Positions 22,734 through 32,949 of a stretch of 64,000 nucleotides of DNA are shown here, in pieces. A program made the translations under genes and the position numbers. The DNA is taken from contig JAJEKV010000109.1 in the NCBI GenBank assembly GCA_021234155.1, forward strand, positions 2,414,738 through 2,478,737. The letters run 5' to 3'. The notes under the pieces were generated by a model. It made no database searches and was not told the DNA's origin. It worked only from the letters and a program-made list of their open reading frames with translations. Position 1 is the first letter of the stretch. The number at the start of each line of letters is the position of its first letter. This DNA comes from Isoetes taiwanensis (taxonomy: Eukaryota; Streptophyta; Lycopodiopsida; Isoetales; Isoetaceae).

Positions 22734-23301
22734 TGAAAAATTCTGTATATTTATCCTTTCAATACTTCATTCAATGATGCCGAACTAATTTAGACAGATA
22801 AATCTGAGCTGTAATATAGCTTATCTTACTGTCCGCGATTCGCTGCTATCAGGCAATTCCGGGTAACAAACCCAGAGCATATGCATAACAACCCAAGCAA
22901 AAGAAATCCGCATCAGAATAAGTCGAGACAACTAACCTCGGCTTCAAAGAACCGATGATTCTGGATTCGAAGAAGCCTTATTTTTAGGCCAAAACCTTAG
23001 CCGAAACACAAGTATGGCAGGATTCGGCAGCGCTTGTACACCTTCAAATCTCCTTCTTCTGTCAGCAATTAACCATCTGGATTCGGCCGATTTCTCCGAG
23101 CAAATCCGCCCGACAGTCTTCTCTTAGCAGATCGCGATTCTACCTGTGTCACGATCCTAGCTTTTTCTTTCTGTTTTATAACCCGGCTTTGTTTGCATTA
23201 TAATAGCATATGCCGCCACGCTATATACATAATATTATTCTAACAACCATTGTGACACATTATTTTATTCTAACCCATGGTGACATGATATTATTTCAAC
23301 A
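22734..23301 (-). repeat. LTR of a second copia family
   Basis: On the minus strand it starts TGTTGAAATAAT and ends TTTTTCA (568 bp). A purine tract AAAGGAGGAG lies directly upstream (23,302-23,311), and TGGTATCAGAGCC lies one base downstream (22,720-22,732). It thus has the features of a 3' LTR on one side and a 5' LTR on the other. Confidence 0.8.
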
Positions 23302-23364
23302 CTCCTCCTTTCATGTCACATTGATCCCAACTCCAAGTTCAGGCTTTTACATTTGTCTTCCTGT

Positions 23365-26300
23365 AAGGAAGGAAGGAAGGAAGGTATTTTATCGCCCACT
23401 AAAACCAATCTGGTTTATGGGACCCAATACAAAAGCCAAAGAAGCTAGTTTTGGATTTTACCCCGGATTAAAAAAAAAACCCCCTCCGGAAGCGGGTTTT
23501 CGAGGAAAACCGCGGGCGTTAATCACCCGACAAACCGTCTAATATACAAAAATGCAAAACACACAAATATATACACTCATGCCCCGCACCCGAAGTGCTT
23601 TGATCACGGGCACCTGGGCAAAGGTGAGCTCATAGATCTAGTACCTCTCCTGAATGTAATAATCCCGTGAGCATGTACCGACGGTGTTCATCAAAGAAAT
23701 GTAGGGACAAGTCCTACCAGATTAAGGTAGCATATCTGGCCCCGGATCCGACCAATGTCGGGTAACTCTAGAAAGTGTGAGATCCATCCCTCAATGGCAC
23801 CCGCTTGACAAAGACCGACAGCCCCGGGCCCCAGGGCTCCCCCAATCCACCTACCCGCCTCGGACATGCAAAGATGGTGGGCACCCGTGGGGAATGGAGG
23901 CAATGAATTGCGTTTTTTCAGGGCAAATGGGAACGCAGGAGATTGGCCCCAAGCTAACACGGGCTGATGTGCTCCTTGTAATGGGTCCGCTTTGACCTGC
24001 TCTTAGAGCGCTGGGGTCCCCAGAGCTTGCCAAGGAAGCAAGCCGCCCGTGTACTCCCAGGGCTATCACGACGGCCTCCTCGCGGTCCACCGACGCACTG
24101 CACTCGGTTCGACGCTCCATCCGGCAAACCATCGATCTCTCTTACCCTCCAATAGGGTTCGAAGTCTCCGATGTGCCGGCCCATTGCCACACAGAAGTGT
24201 GGGGAGCCGAGCATCACCCATAATAACTACTTTCAAAATAGACGATGTATCTATCAAGGGGCTGCCCGCTAAAGCGGTAAGAATCCAGCTTTCGCAGCAG
24301 AATCTGATAGGGGACCCAAGGTTTTCACCCCAAGTGCCCATGCCAAAAATGCCTCCTCGCACTTTTGCTCCAAGTCATTCCAAGCTGCCAAAGAGACGAC
24401 TCGCCCCAAACCTCACCCCCACAGACATTTAATGACAAAGCTCGACCAGTGCCCGAAATGTGATGTGACCGATGGCTCCAATCATAGAGCTCCTCGTGAT
24501 CGTTGTTCCGCGATGGCATAAAGCTTTCCACACGGGCCGCCACTTAAGCCGGATGGACACCTCCCAACAGAGCGAGGAGGGAACTCCACCCCTAGGTACT
24601 TGTAGGTATGGACTCTCCACAGTCAGCCCCAATATGTGAATGATAAGGCGCGGGGTGGCGGAAGAGGATATGAGAACCACCTCGTCTTGGCCGATTCACG
24701 CCAAGCATGTCTCAGAGCCCCACTGCACGTGTCTAGGGCATCCATATGAGACGCATAGCTTCGGGGTGTGGGGCCAGGTCAACATCGTCCGGATAGATGA
24801 GCTGGCGGATGACCAGTGTAAAGTCAGATGCCATCCTCCCCATGCTTTCGAAGCTTTCAGGGCTCTAACTGATCAATGTAGAGGCCAAAAGTGCTGGTGA
24901 GAGGGTCAGCCTGGACCCAACACTACCGGTGTGAATGCTTGGTCTGGCCGGTCGTATCATCCGCCAAAACAACCCTCATACGCGTGATATGACATTCTCG
25001 CATTAGGGCACGCTGCAGCCCCAGCTGACGCTAGCCTAGCCTATAGCTTTTCGGGGACCCGTGATCAAAAAGCCTTCGCTAAGTCCACAAAGCAAAGAAT
25101 GCAAGTCCGGCCGATGGTTCCACCGCCTTCAATCGTCCTCGTAGCAAAGATATGGTCAATCGCTGAGTGGCGGGGGTCTAAAGCCTGCCAGGTGAGGGAT
25201 CGGGATCCGGCCGCCTTCGGCCTACGGTCAATCGGGCCGCCGAGAATGCCACCTAACAGCTTGGCAACACCAATCGACCATGATCGTCCGGGTAATTGGT
25301 CGGACAAAGGTGGGTTGCCCGCCTTATGAATGGGGACAACCCCGCTTGTGGTCCATTGTCTGGGAAACCTTCCCCGCAATGCTCACAGTTGAACCCGGGG
25401 TAGTGAGGATCGACACCGCCGTCTACCCCTGCCCATTTGAGTAACTCTACTGCGATACCATCGAGGTCACCGCCTTCCCATTAGCCACCAAGCGGTGCCC
25501 TCCACAACATCCTCCTCCGCGAGAACCAATGGGCCATCCATCGGGGTATGGGCGTGCGCCCCACGGTGGGTCATAGAGCCGCCGGAAGTCTTGTTCCCAC
25601 TACCCGTGTGATGTCCCCCTGGAGGCGGGCTGGCCTTCAAGCACGCTCAAGGCCAAAAGTTCGAGGATGAGTGTCCAAAGGCCGAACATCTCCCCTCGAT
25701 GCCGATAAGGTACCGCCACTTTGTCTCCCTTCGCCGATGGGCACACCTGCGCGGTGGTGGCCTCGCAAGTGGGTACTGATCCAAATGTGACTCGAAAGCC
25801 GGCGCCATGCTTTTACACTCCGCGATCAAACCAATCGGGTTACGCGGAAATGTTGCCGTCCCCCCGAGCCGGGCGACGCGGGGTCCGCCAAAGCACTCCG
25901 CCCCACAGATCCCCGTAATATCGGGTCAACGGTCCGGCCCTGGCCGTTCTAGTGTGGGGTCCGTGAATTGCCGGGCGTGGCGCCCATGAGCATTCCTACA
26001 GAGTAGTCCTCGCCATAATCTAGGGTCGCGAATCGAGGATGGCGAGGGGTCGGGCATAGTGGGGTTCCCGCACTTTGCCAAACCATGTGTAAATAAAGTG
26101 GGAGGTGATCCGAGTCGACCTCCTCATATCCCGACCGGCTTCCAAGTGCCCACCCTTAAAACGCATCGATGAGATGCATATATCTTGGCGAATCCACGCA
26201 GCACATAGTCCACCACACTAGACCCTCCTCTCCGATTGTCCTGCCCGCAGTGCACTTGGCGAAGCTGGCCACCGCGGATGCTTAGCCATTGCAAATTATC

Positions 26301-28760
26301 AAGTCAAAATACCACATAGCAGGAGTAACAACCGAAAGCGAGTGACCTCTGGCCACATCCGATCCTCATGGCCAGATCGCCTCCTCGGACATAGCCGCAG
26401 GACATCGCCGCCAACAGGAGGTCAAGTCTCATGGGTCAGCTTTACCCCGGCCCGTATTGAAATCCCCAAGAAGGACGACCCTACCCAATCCCGCTTGTGC
26501 CGGGCCAGATGTCATCATATAGGATCACATAAGGGTCCATCCTATCCGTGAGTGAGTGGCCGCGAGAAGGTGCTCTCTCGCAGAAGGGAAATAACAGCGC
26601 TTAAAAGAGGGTTGCCACCGGGTATTATGCACACGAACCCACAAGTACCGACAGGTCCGCTATCTTCGAGGGTAACCGAATGTGCCCAAGGTTGTCCTAT
26701 AGTAGTAAAGCAACCCCATCATGACCCTCCCGTCCTCGCATGTGCATTGAAGACCGAGAAATGTTGGTAACCCGGTTGCATCAGAAGCTCGTGGTCCAAA
26801 GATGCTCCCATGTCTCCCATGAGAAAGATGAGATATATATCGGCGCCACTGAAGTTGAGACCGCCCCTTCAAGCAAGGGAAGCCTCGACAATTCCATGAG
26901 ACCACCCGAGGCACACACCCTATTTGTCGGCCAGAAATGCGGGTATGCACCGAGTCAGCGGGAGGACGAAGCGCAGGCCGAAAGTGAGAAGTAGATGGAG
27001 CCGGAGGCGATGTGGCCGAGAGGGCGGGTCGTGAGGGAGCAGGAGAGGGAGCAGAAGGGGGGTAGGAGAAGCGTAAGGTGGCCAATGCTCGCGCGGTTAG
27101 TGGGCGCAGGTCCGCAAGAATAGCAGGCCGGCGAAAATGTGCAACTCCGCCTCAACCAATCTTGGGCACCCCCTTGCGGCGATGCCTCCCACCCTCGACA
27201 AGCCCCGTCTGCCCCCTGCTGTGCGCGGGTGTGAGGTCCCGTCCACGCATGGACGCCCCTCAAACATCTTGCCCCGGGCGCTAATATGGCATCACGCGAC
27301 CAGCGCATCCGAAACCACTTTAATATGACAACGCGGTTGCACTCCAGCACCGAGCCCCATGGCGGGCTGCTTGGGAAATGTGAATCGCCCAGGTGGAATG
27401 TCATCCGATCGAGAATGTGTTCGGATGTTGTGGGCTTAGACTCTCCTCCCTCTTCCGCAGGCATGCCCCTGGACCAATGTGATTGTGGCCTCTTCTGCCC
27501 CACAGCTTGGAGTTCCCAAGGCCACATGTCAAAGGTGGGCGAGGGCCGGGCCCGTGGCCGGGGTGGTGGTGGTGGTGGCCGGGATGGCGGGGTGGCTTGA
27601 GGCGGGGCAAAGGCGCGGGTCCCGGGCCGCATGCGCCGCGGCATACCGGGGCGGGTAGCTGGCCCGGAGCCGCTGGCCCTCGCCTTTGTGAAGCCTGGAG
27701 CATAGCTCTTGCAGGCCCGGGCCACGCTTGGCCATCTCCCTCGCCCGATCACCGGCACCGACTATGAACCTTCTAGGGGAGACCCCTGCCCCGCTCTATG
27801 GATGGTCGCCTTCGAACCCCTAGAGCCCGTGCTCTGGTGAATAGGGAGGGCGCTCCGAGCTCCAAAGACACCTGTGGGTCCAGAGCCAGCCTCCTCAACC
27901 CCGGATCGGGCCGGTGACACCGCGGACCATCGGCTCCGGGGTGCATTGCCCGCCCCTCCCGCGTCATGGTGTCCGCAGTGATGAAACGGAGAGTCTAGGC
28001 GGCTCGCGATGTCGGCGAACTCCCCGCCGCGGCGCTGTCGCTCGGTGTGCGGGCCAAGAGGCCATCTTCGTGTTTGTGTGCGGGTTCCGCACTGATGATG
28101 CGATTCTTCTCCGACCACCGTTGCCTTCCGAGCACATGGGGTGTCGAGAATATCCCCACCCGGCCATGCCGGCCGTGACGCGAATCGCTAGCCTCCACAC
28201 GCATCTGTTAGCCTCCCACTTTGGCGTGGCTCCAATTCTCTGCCGGTGCGTGAGTTCTGTGATGTCGGAGCAATCAATCCCTTCCGGGCTGGCCGCGTTG
28301 GGGGGCCTTCCGAGCCTCCTTCTTCATGGAGGATGACTCTCCCTCGGCCCATGATGGTGATCCGGGACCGTTTGCGGGCGCCCTCGCCTTGGTTTTTCAG
28401 CTGGCCCATCTTTGGGGCCATGACTTCCAAAGTTTGAGGGTCTCCGGATGTAAAAAGTGTGCCTTAATCCAATTTAGGGACTCAAAATCGGCCGTGGCAC
28501 CTTTGGGGGTTTGGGGTTTTGGGGGTTCCAAAGTTTGAGGGGTCCCAGGCTGCAAAAAAGAGTGCTCGGGGAATCCAATTTGGGGACTCAAAATCGCGGT
28601 GGAAGCACCTTTTGGGGGGGTTTGGGGCTAGAGAGAGATTGTAAACCCTAGCGAAAGAAAAAGCCAAAAAGGGCAAATCAAGGGGGCTCTATGCAAGGGC
28701 GTTGAGGGCACTAGAGAGAGAGTGAAGGGCTTAGAGAGAGAGTGAGGAGGGCTGGATCAC
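23365..28760 (-). mobile_element. Non-LTR retrotransposon, family 2, near full length, decayed
   Basis: On the minus strand the order is as follows. The 5' region has two about 101-bp tandem units (28,425-28,630). A Pro/Arg-rich ORF1-like region follows (27,758-26,955). The AP-endonuclease start reads VVSWNCRG (about 26,960-26,900). The RT (about 25,379-25,065) has GVVPIHKAG, IDHIFATR and CFVDLAKAF, the last being the first catalytic Asp block. The post-RT domain is at about 24,700-23,690. The 3' end is a CCTT microsatellite (five AAGG on plus, 23,365-23,384). GC content is clearly higher than in the flanks. Stops and frameshifts are frequent, so it is inactive. The right edge is uncertain by about 50 bp. 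Confidence 0.78.
28425..28630 (-). repeat. Tandem subrepeats in the LINE 5' region
   Basis: Unit 28,425-28,525 is repeated at 28,526-28,630; both start TTCCAAAGTTTGAGG and contain GGGACTCAAAATCG. Repeated 5' monomers often carry LINE promoters. On the minus strand the sequence just upstream of the repeats includes CTAGGGTTTACA, common in plant 5' leaders. Confidence 0.75.
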
Positions 28761-28809
28761 CGGGGGAGAGTTGATGGACAAGTTAGCGATACTATGGAGG
28801 AAGAACTAG

Positions 28810-29460
28810 TCACATTGGAATAGAGGCAATACAAGGTAGCAAGTGGAAGGCCTTAGTGAACATAATGCGCAATTTGATTATCTGTTTGACATATATACTA
28901 CTCATTAATCCTTTTACGAACGGATCTCTAACAAAATGCATGTGCAGTTCAATATGTTTTGTTCTTTCGTGCATTACCGGATTTTTAGTCATTGCTATGC
29001 AACTCATGCTATCACTGTACAACTGCACTGGATTATCTTGTATTATCCCTAACTCTCCCAACAATCCTTTTAACCACATAATTTCTTTAGCTACAAGGGA
29101 TATTGCTGCATATTCCCGCCTCACGAGGACATGGCAACCGAAGACTGCTTTTTACTTCTCAGATATACCAAGCTCCTCTAACATAGTAACATAACACGAG
29201 GTGGATTTTCGAGAATTTGTATCTCCTGCCCAATCAGCATCTGTATATGCCTTTAGAATAAAGTCAGCTTCTTTGTCCCACTTGTATTCAAGACCATCAT
29301 TAAGTGTGCCTTTCAAATATCGAAGAACTCATTTTGCCGGTAAAGCCAATCGTTTGTCCCTGGTTGTTTGTAAACAAACTTTAGAAAAATTAACCGCATA
29401 GGAAATGTCGGGCGCACCGTCTTTCGCGACATAGAGTAAGCAACCAAGTTGAGAAAAATG
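28810..29460 (-). pseudogene. copia RT C-terminus and RNase H fragment
   Basis: The minus strand encodes the end of copia RT and RNase H. Motifs in order are ALPAKWVLRYLKGTLNDG, YTDADWAGD, EYAAISLVAKEI, YSDSMSCIAM and RTKHIELHMHFVRD. The catalytic Asp in DADW and the Glu in REYAAIS (expected EAEY) are visible, though the Glu region is frameshifted. The sequence differs from the copia at 11,595 and belongs to another family. There is no integrase and no adjoining LTR. At 29,460 it joins a tRNA-like segment. Confidence 0.88.
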
Positions 29461-29486
29461 AGCATTCTATAATCGGGTGGACAGTG

Positions 29487-29553
29487 GGGATCGAACCAGG
29501 GACCTCTTGCTTGTAAGCCAAGTACTCTACCAGCGAACTCTACCAGCCCGCTT
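29487..29553 (-). other. tRNA-like segment with Pol III A and B boxes
   Basis: On the minus strand the A-box-like run is TGGTAGAGTACTTGG (29,518-29,532) and the B box is GGTTCGATCCC (29,487-29,497). The anticodon loop reads CTTACAA, which would be a valine (TAC) anticodon. The T stem and acceptor stem do not pair properly, so this is not a functional tRNA. It resembles a SINE head or a tRNA-derived promoter. It lies 50 bp from the end of the composite insertion and directly upstream of the copia fragment on the same strand. Confidence 0.6.
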
Positions 29554-29628
29554 TGATGGGCTAGTGGCACTCCTCCATCTTGGTCATTCTTCATGTGTGC
29601 CCATTACACATGCTCCAACATTCCGACA

Positions 29629-30208
29629 ATATTATATGGTTTCCATTAAGCATAAGATATCTCATATGAAGGGAAACCAAATACTTGTCAAGCTATCATT
29701 CAATATGTAAATATTTATTCCATTCGAGAAAATAGATTCTTTCGTATGTGCAAATCTTACAATGTTCAAAGGGAGGTCTAGGTCATATATTTTAAAATTT
29801 ACCTAATTAATATGCTTGAGACATAAAAGAGATATTCTCTGCATGGTTTGTGTGCATTTCATTTGTAACTTGGTAAGCCCATGACCTGCTATTTGTTTTT
29901 TGTTTATGCAAAGGTTGACTATTAGACACAAGTTTTGGTGGGGCCATGACATGGTAGTATAATATGGTCTACATTTGGAAAGTATAAGGCATCTCATGTG
30001 AAGAAAGGTAAACATCTTTCAAGCTATATTTTTAGTTGAATATGCTAATATTTATCAAGTTTCAATGCCGCCTACAAGCTTGATTTGTGCAATCATATGC
30101 TAACAGATATATTTTGCTCCCATGTAGCATGTGGCTTCTCTTTCCAAACTCTTCTTTTGCATAGCATTCATATGTAGCGAGAATAACGGGGGTTTCCTTT
30201 GTATTTTT
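29629..30208. repeat. Arm B, piece 2
   Basis: It matches about 441-1,000 of arm A, including the start of the terminus-like block (30,178-30,208). It is broken at TTTGTATTTTT by the retroposon starting at 30,209. Confidence 0.87.
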
Positions 30209-31976
30209 TTTTAGGGTAAGATTTTTTATTTTTTATTACTATATAAATGGTACAAGGCCCTTATTCACCCAATTAGTGAAGGACATAGTAGGATACACAA
30301 ACTCTCTCAACCTCTTCCTTTTTTCATTAGTACTATGGGGGCCTTTGCTATTCCCCAAAAGTACCATAGCAATGTTTCGCAACCTCTTCCCAATGTCCAA
30401 GTACTATGGAAGATAATTCCTCAATTTTACGCAATGCCTACTTATGAAACCTCCATAATGCTCCACTAACCTCAAAAAAAAAAAAAAAAAAAATTGGCCC
30501 TAAGATAATCAATTTAAAGCTTGCTTTCATGGATTGCCACGGACAACAATACTATGCAAAGGACTCCACTCGCTACTACACCTGTGAGCTAAAATTCCCA
30601 TGAAGTCCTCCCCTCCGAAAGTTGCAAGCTGTTCAAGTGATGGATAGAAGAATACTACCTAGTTACCACCATAAACACCTATGTTGGAATTAAGAGCCAA
30701 GTGTAGTCCATCGCATCTAACTCCAAGAGGGCTTGTCCCCCTCGGGTGCCAAGCATACGGATAGATGCCTCGAGTCTCCTAAAGACATATAGCCCTACAC
30801 ATACCATTGTTCACAAGTGCCATCTGCGTACAAAAGCTTCTTCTATTTTGGGATAGAAGATCACGGGCCTAATTGAAACCCATCTTAAGAACACTACTTG
30901 CTTCATAATAAGCACATGAAAAGTGGACATATTTAGGTAACCCACTCAAGACCTAGCATAGACACCGTTTCATAACTACATCTTCCATATATGAATGCTT
31001 GGGTTTTTAGGACAAAAAGACTCATTAGTCACAAGATAAATAGAGCCGTGTGCACCCAAAGCCCTTCGGATCTTTAGCTAACATGCAGAGAGGAAGGCTA
31101 CATAGAGGTGCAAGGGCGGACTGATACTATGCAAAACCTCATATGGATCCCGGATAAGATGCCCCAAACTGTACCACCGATAGCATGATAAGCAGTAGTA
31201 AGGAGTTCCAAAACTTGTCTGAATATACGTCTCACACTCGACCCATAGGCCTCTATATAGTCCCCATTGAGGAAGCACCACTAACATCACAATGGGTTCA
31301 GCAACAAGCACCCAAATCTGAATAACAACCTGTCAATTTAATCATTTCATGAGCTTGCTCCAACCGCGTGATGATGGAGCTCTCTACTCTGAATAAATCT
31401 TAAGCCCGTCAGTACAGATCTAAATACATTACCAAGAGCCACATTGAGTGCGCTTTGGAGCGAAAATGAGATCCCTGTAACTATATGGCTAGCAATAAAG
31501 TCCTATCTGGATATATTTGAAATCGATCTACATAGAGAGCCAGAACTGCAAAACCTTGCAGTGAGTGCAAGGTCAGGCCCAATAATATGGCTTATGGTGT
31601 CTGCTGCCGAATGTTGCAAGAATCCAAATATTCCAACTAAAACCTTATCTATCACCAAGAGACTGAAAGATGGGTGAGGAAAACTTACCAAGCTTAAACA
31701 CGAATAGAATAGATTGAAAAGGAGGCAGGGTCTGCCAGAACCATGGATGTTTCTCATTCAGATGGTTTCCAAGGATTTAAAGCCCACCGAACTTACAAGC
31801 ATGAAACTGACTCCACACACCACAATCAAGCTACATTAAATTTAACTACGCTTAGGAGCTGCCAAACATAGAAGAAAAGGAGACGATCCTCAAAAACCGG
31901 CCGCCGGCCATGGCTGGCAGCCCTTGGTCAGCCCCTTTTTCCCTTTTTTGGCGCACATCCTCTCATTTACTTTTTC
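30209..31976 (-). mobile_element. Retroposon of unknown family with 14-bp target duplication
   Basis: TTCCTTTGTATTTT occurs on both sides (about 30,194-30,207 and 31,977-31,990) and once in arm A (about 989-1,002). The left edge is T-rich on the plus strand, so the element has a 3' poly-A on the minus strand. A run of A at 30,473-30,492 is a second internal A tract. I find no RT, endonuclease or zinc-finger motif. The GC-rich right edge (GGCCGCCGGCCATGG, 31,900-31,914) would be its 5' end. It could be a deleted LINE or a processed transcript. Confidence 0.65.
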
Positions 31977-32949
31977 TTCCTTTGTATTTTGTACTGCTAT
32001 GGTTTTCATATGATTTGACAAATTGTTATTGTGCGAGACCTACCAATCAATATATCTAGAGTGCATGTTGTATTCTCTTATTTGAACGGTATATTATATA
32101 TGATTACATAATAATTTTACATCAAGATTATTTTTTCCATCACAAATTAATTACCAAAATTTTTACATCCAAGCATTGATGTCCTCTATTTTAGGGTTTG
32201 TGGAGGAAAGAAACTTTTGGGGGAAAGGGGTTTGGGGGTTTTGAAGCCGTGTTCTTCAAGTCAAGGCTATGGCAAAAGAGATCTCCTAGATCTTCCAATT
32301 ATTTCGTGGAAGTTCAATGGACAAATCTATTATTGTGTGAGAAATAACATGACGGGCAAAAGAAAAGGCACATGATGTAATTTCAGGTTTCTTGTTTGTA
32401 CCATAGGATGTAATTTCTACTGAAGAAAAAGAATTCGTTAGTGGGATTGACTGTGTGTAGGGTGAGCATTCTACATCTATTATTTGCCCTTTATCTCATT
32501 TTGTCTAAAGCGATCACTTTTGCTCTCGAAGCTATTTTGTGAGCATAAATTTTGTGCCAATATTTGTGGATATATAGTGCCGAGAATTTATGTGATATAA
32601 ACTTTAACTTAAGATTGGACTAACTTTCGTTGGTGTCTAGCCTCCAATAAAGTTGGTTTTTCCATCTAAACTAAATTGGATCCTTTGATTTGTATCTTAT
32701 GCCAATGATGCAATTAATAAGGGGCCACATGCTTGAAATGAATGCATACACATTCTATATGAGACTTTCTACTGTGGCTTGAATGTAACTAATTTTGATT
32801 TTTTCGACTTATGTAGATTCCATTTGGTTTTGAAGGCACATTTGAAGAAGAAGGCAGTTACGATGCTTGTTGGACTTTTCTTGTTCCCATTGCTTTGGTT
32901 TTGTCCCCCTTGCTTTGATGACAGTAGTGTTATCGTCTATGATCCAGAA
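31977..32949. repeat. Arm B, piece 3
   Basis: It matches about 989-1,950 of arm A, including the rest of the terminus-like block (to about 32,064). Reading frames are not kept between arms, so I call no gene. It stops at GATCCAGAA, where arm A continues with different sequence. Confidence 0.87.

Larger units (their letters stand above)
22452..29628. mobile_element. 7.2-kb composite LTR-type insertion with 5-bp target duplication
   Basis: ATATT occurs at 22,447-22,451 and 29,629-29,633. Arm A has a single ATATT at the matching place, so the whole block entered (or was built) at one site. The block starts TGTTGAAA and ends CCGACA, giving TG...CA ends. Inside are an inverted copy of an LTR start (22,452-22,536), an LTR with primer site and purine tract on the minus strand (22,720-23,311), a large family-2 LINE (23,365 to about 28,760), and a copia RT-RNase H fragment with a tRNA-like head (28,810-29,553). 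All recognisable coding parts read on the minus strand. Confidence 0.75.

Noticed and set aside
22452-23301. DNA transposon with 85-bp terminal inverted repeats
   Set aside because: The right arm is the start of an LTR bounded by a purine tract, with a primer site at its other end, so an inverted LTR fragment explains it better.
23691-28591. Many overlapping GC-rich open frames on both strands
   Set aside because: They are frame shadows produced by the GC-rich, decayed family-2 LINE; only motifs in the LINE order were used.
29487-29553. Functional tRNA-Val(TAC) gene
   Set aside because: A and B boxes and the anticodon loop are present, but the acceptor and T stems do not pair, so it is listed only as tRNA-like.
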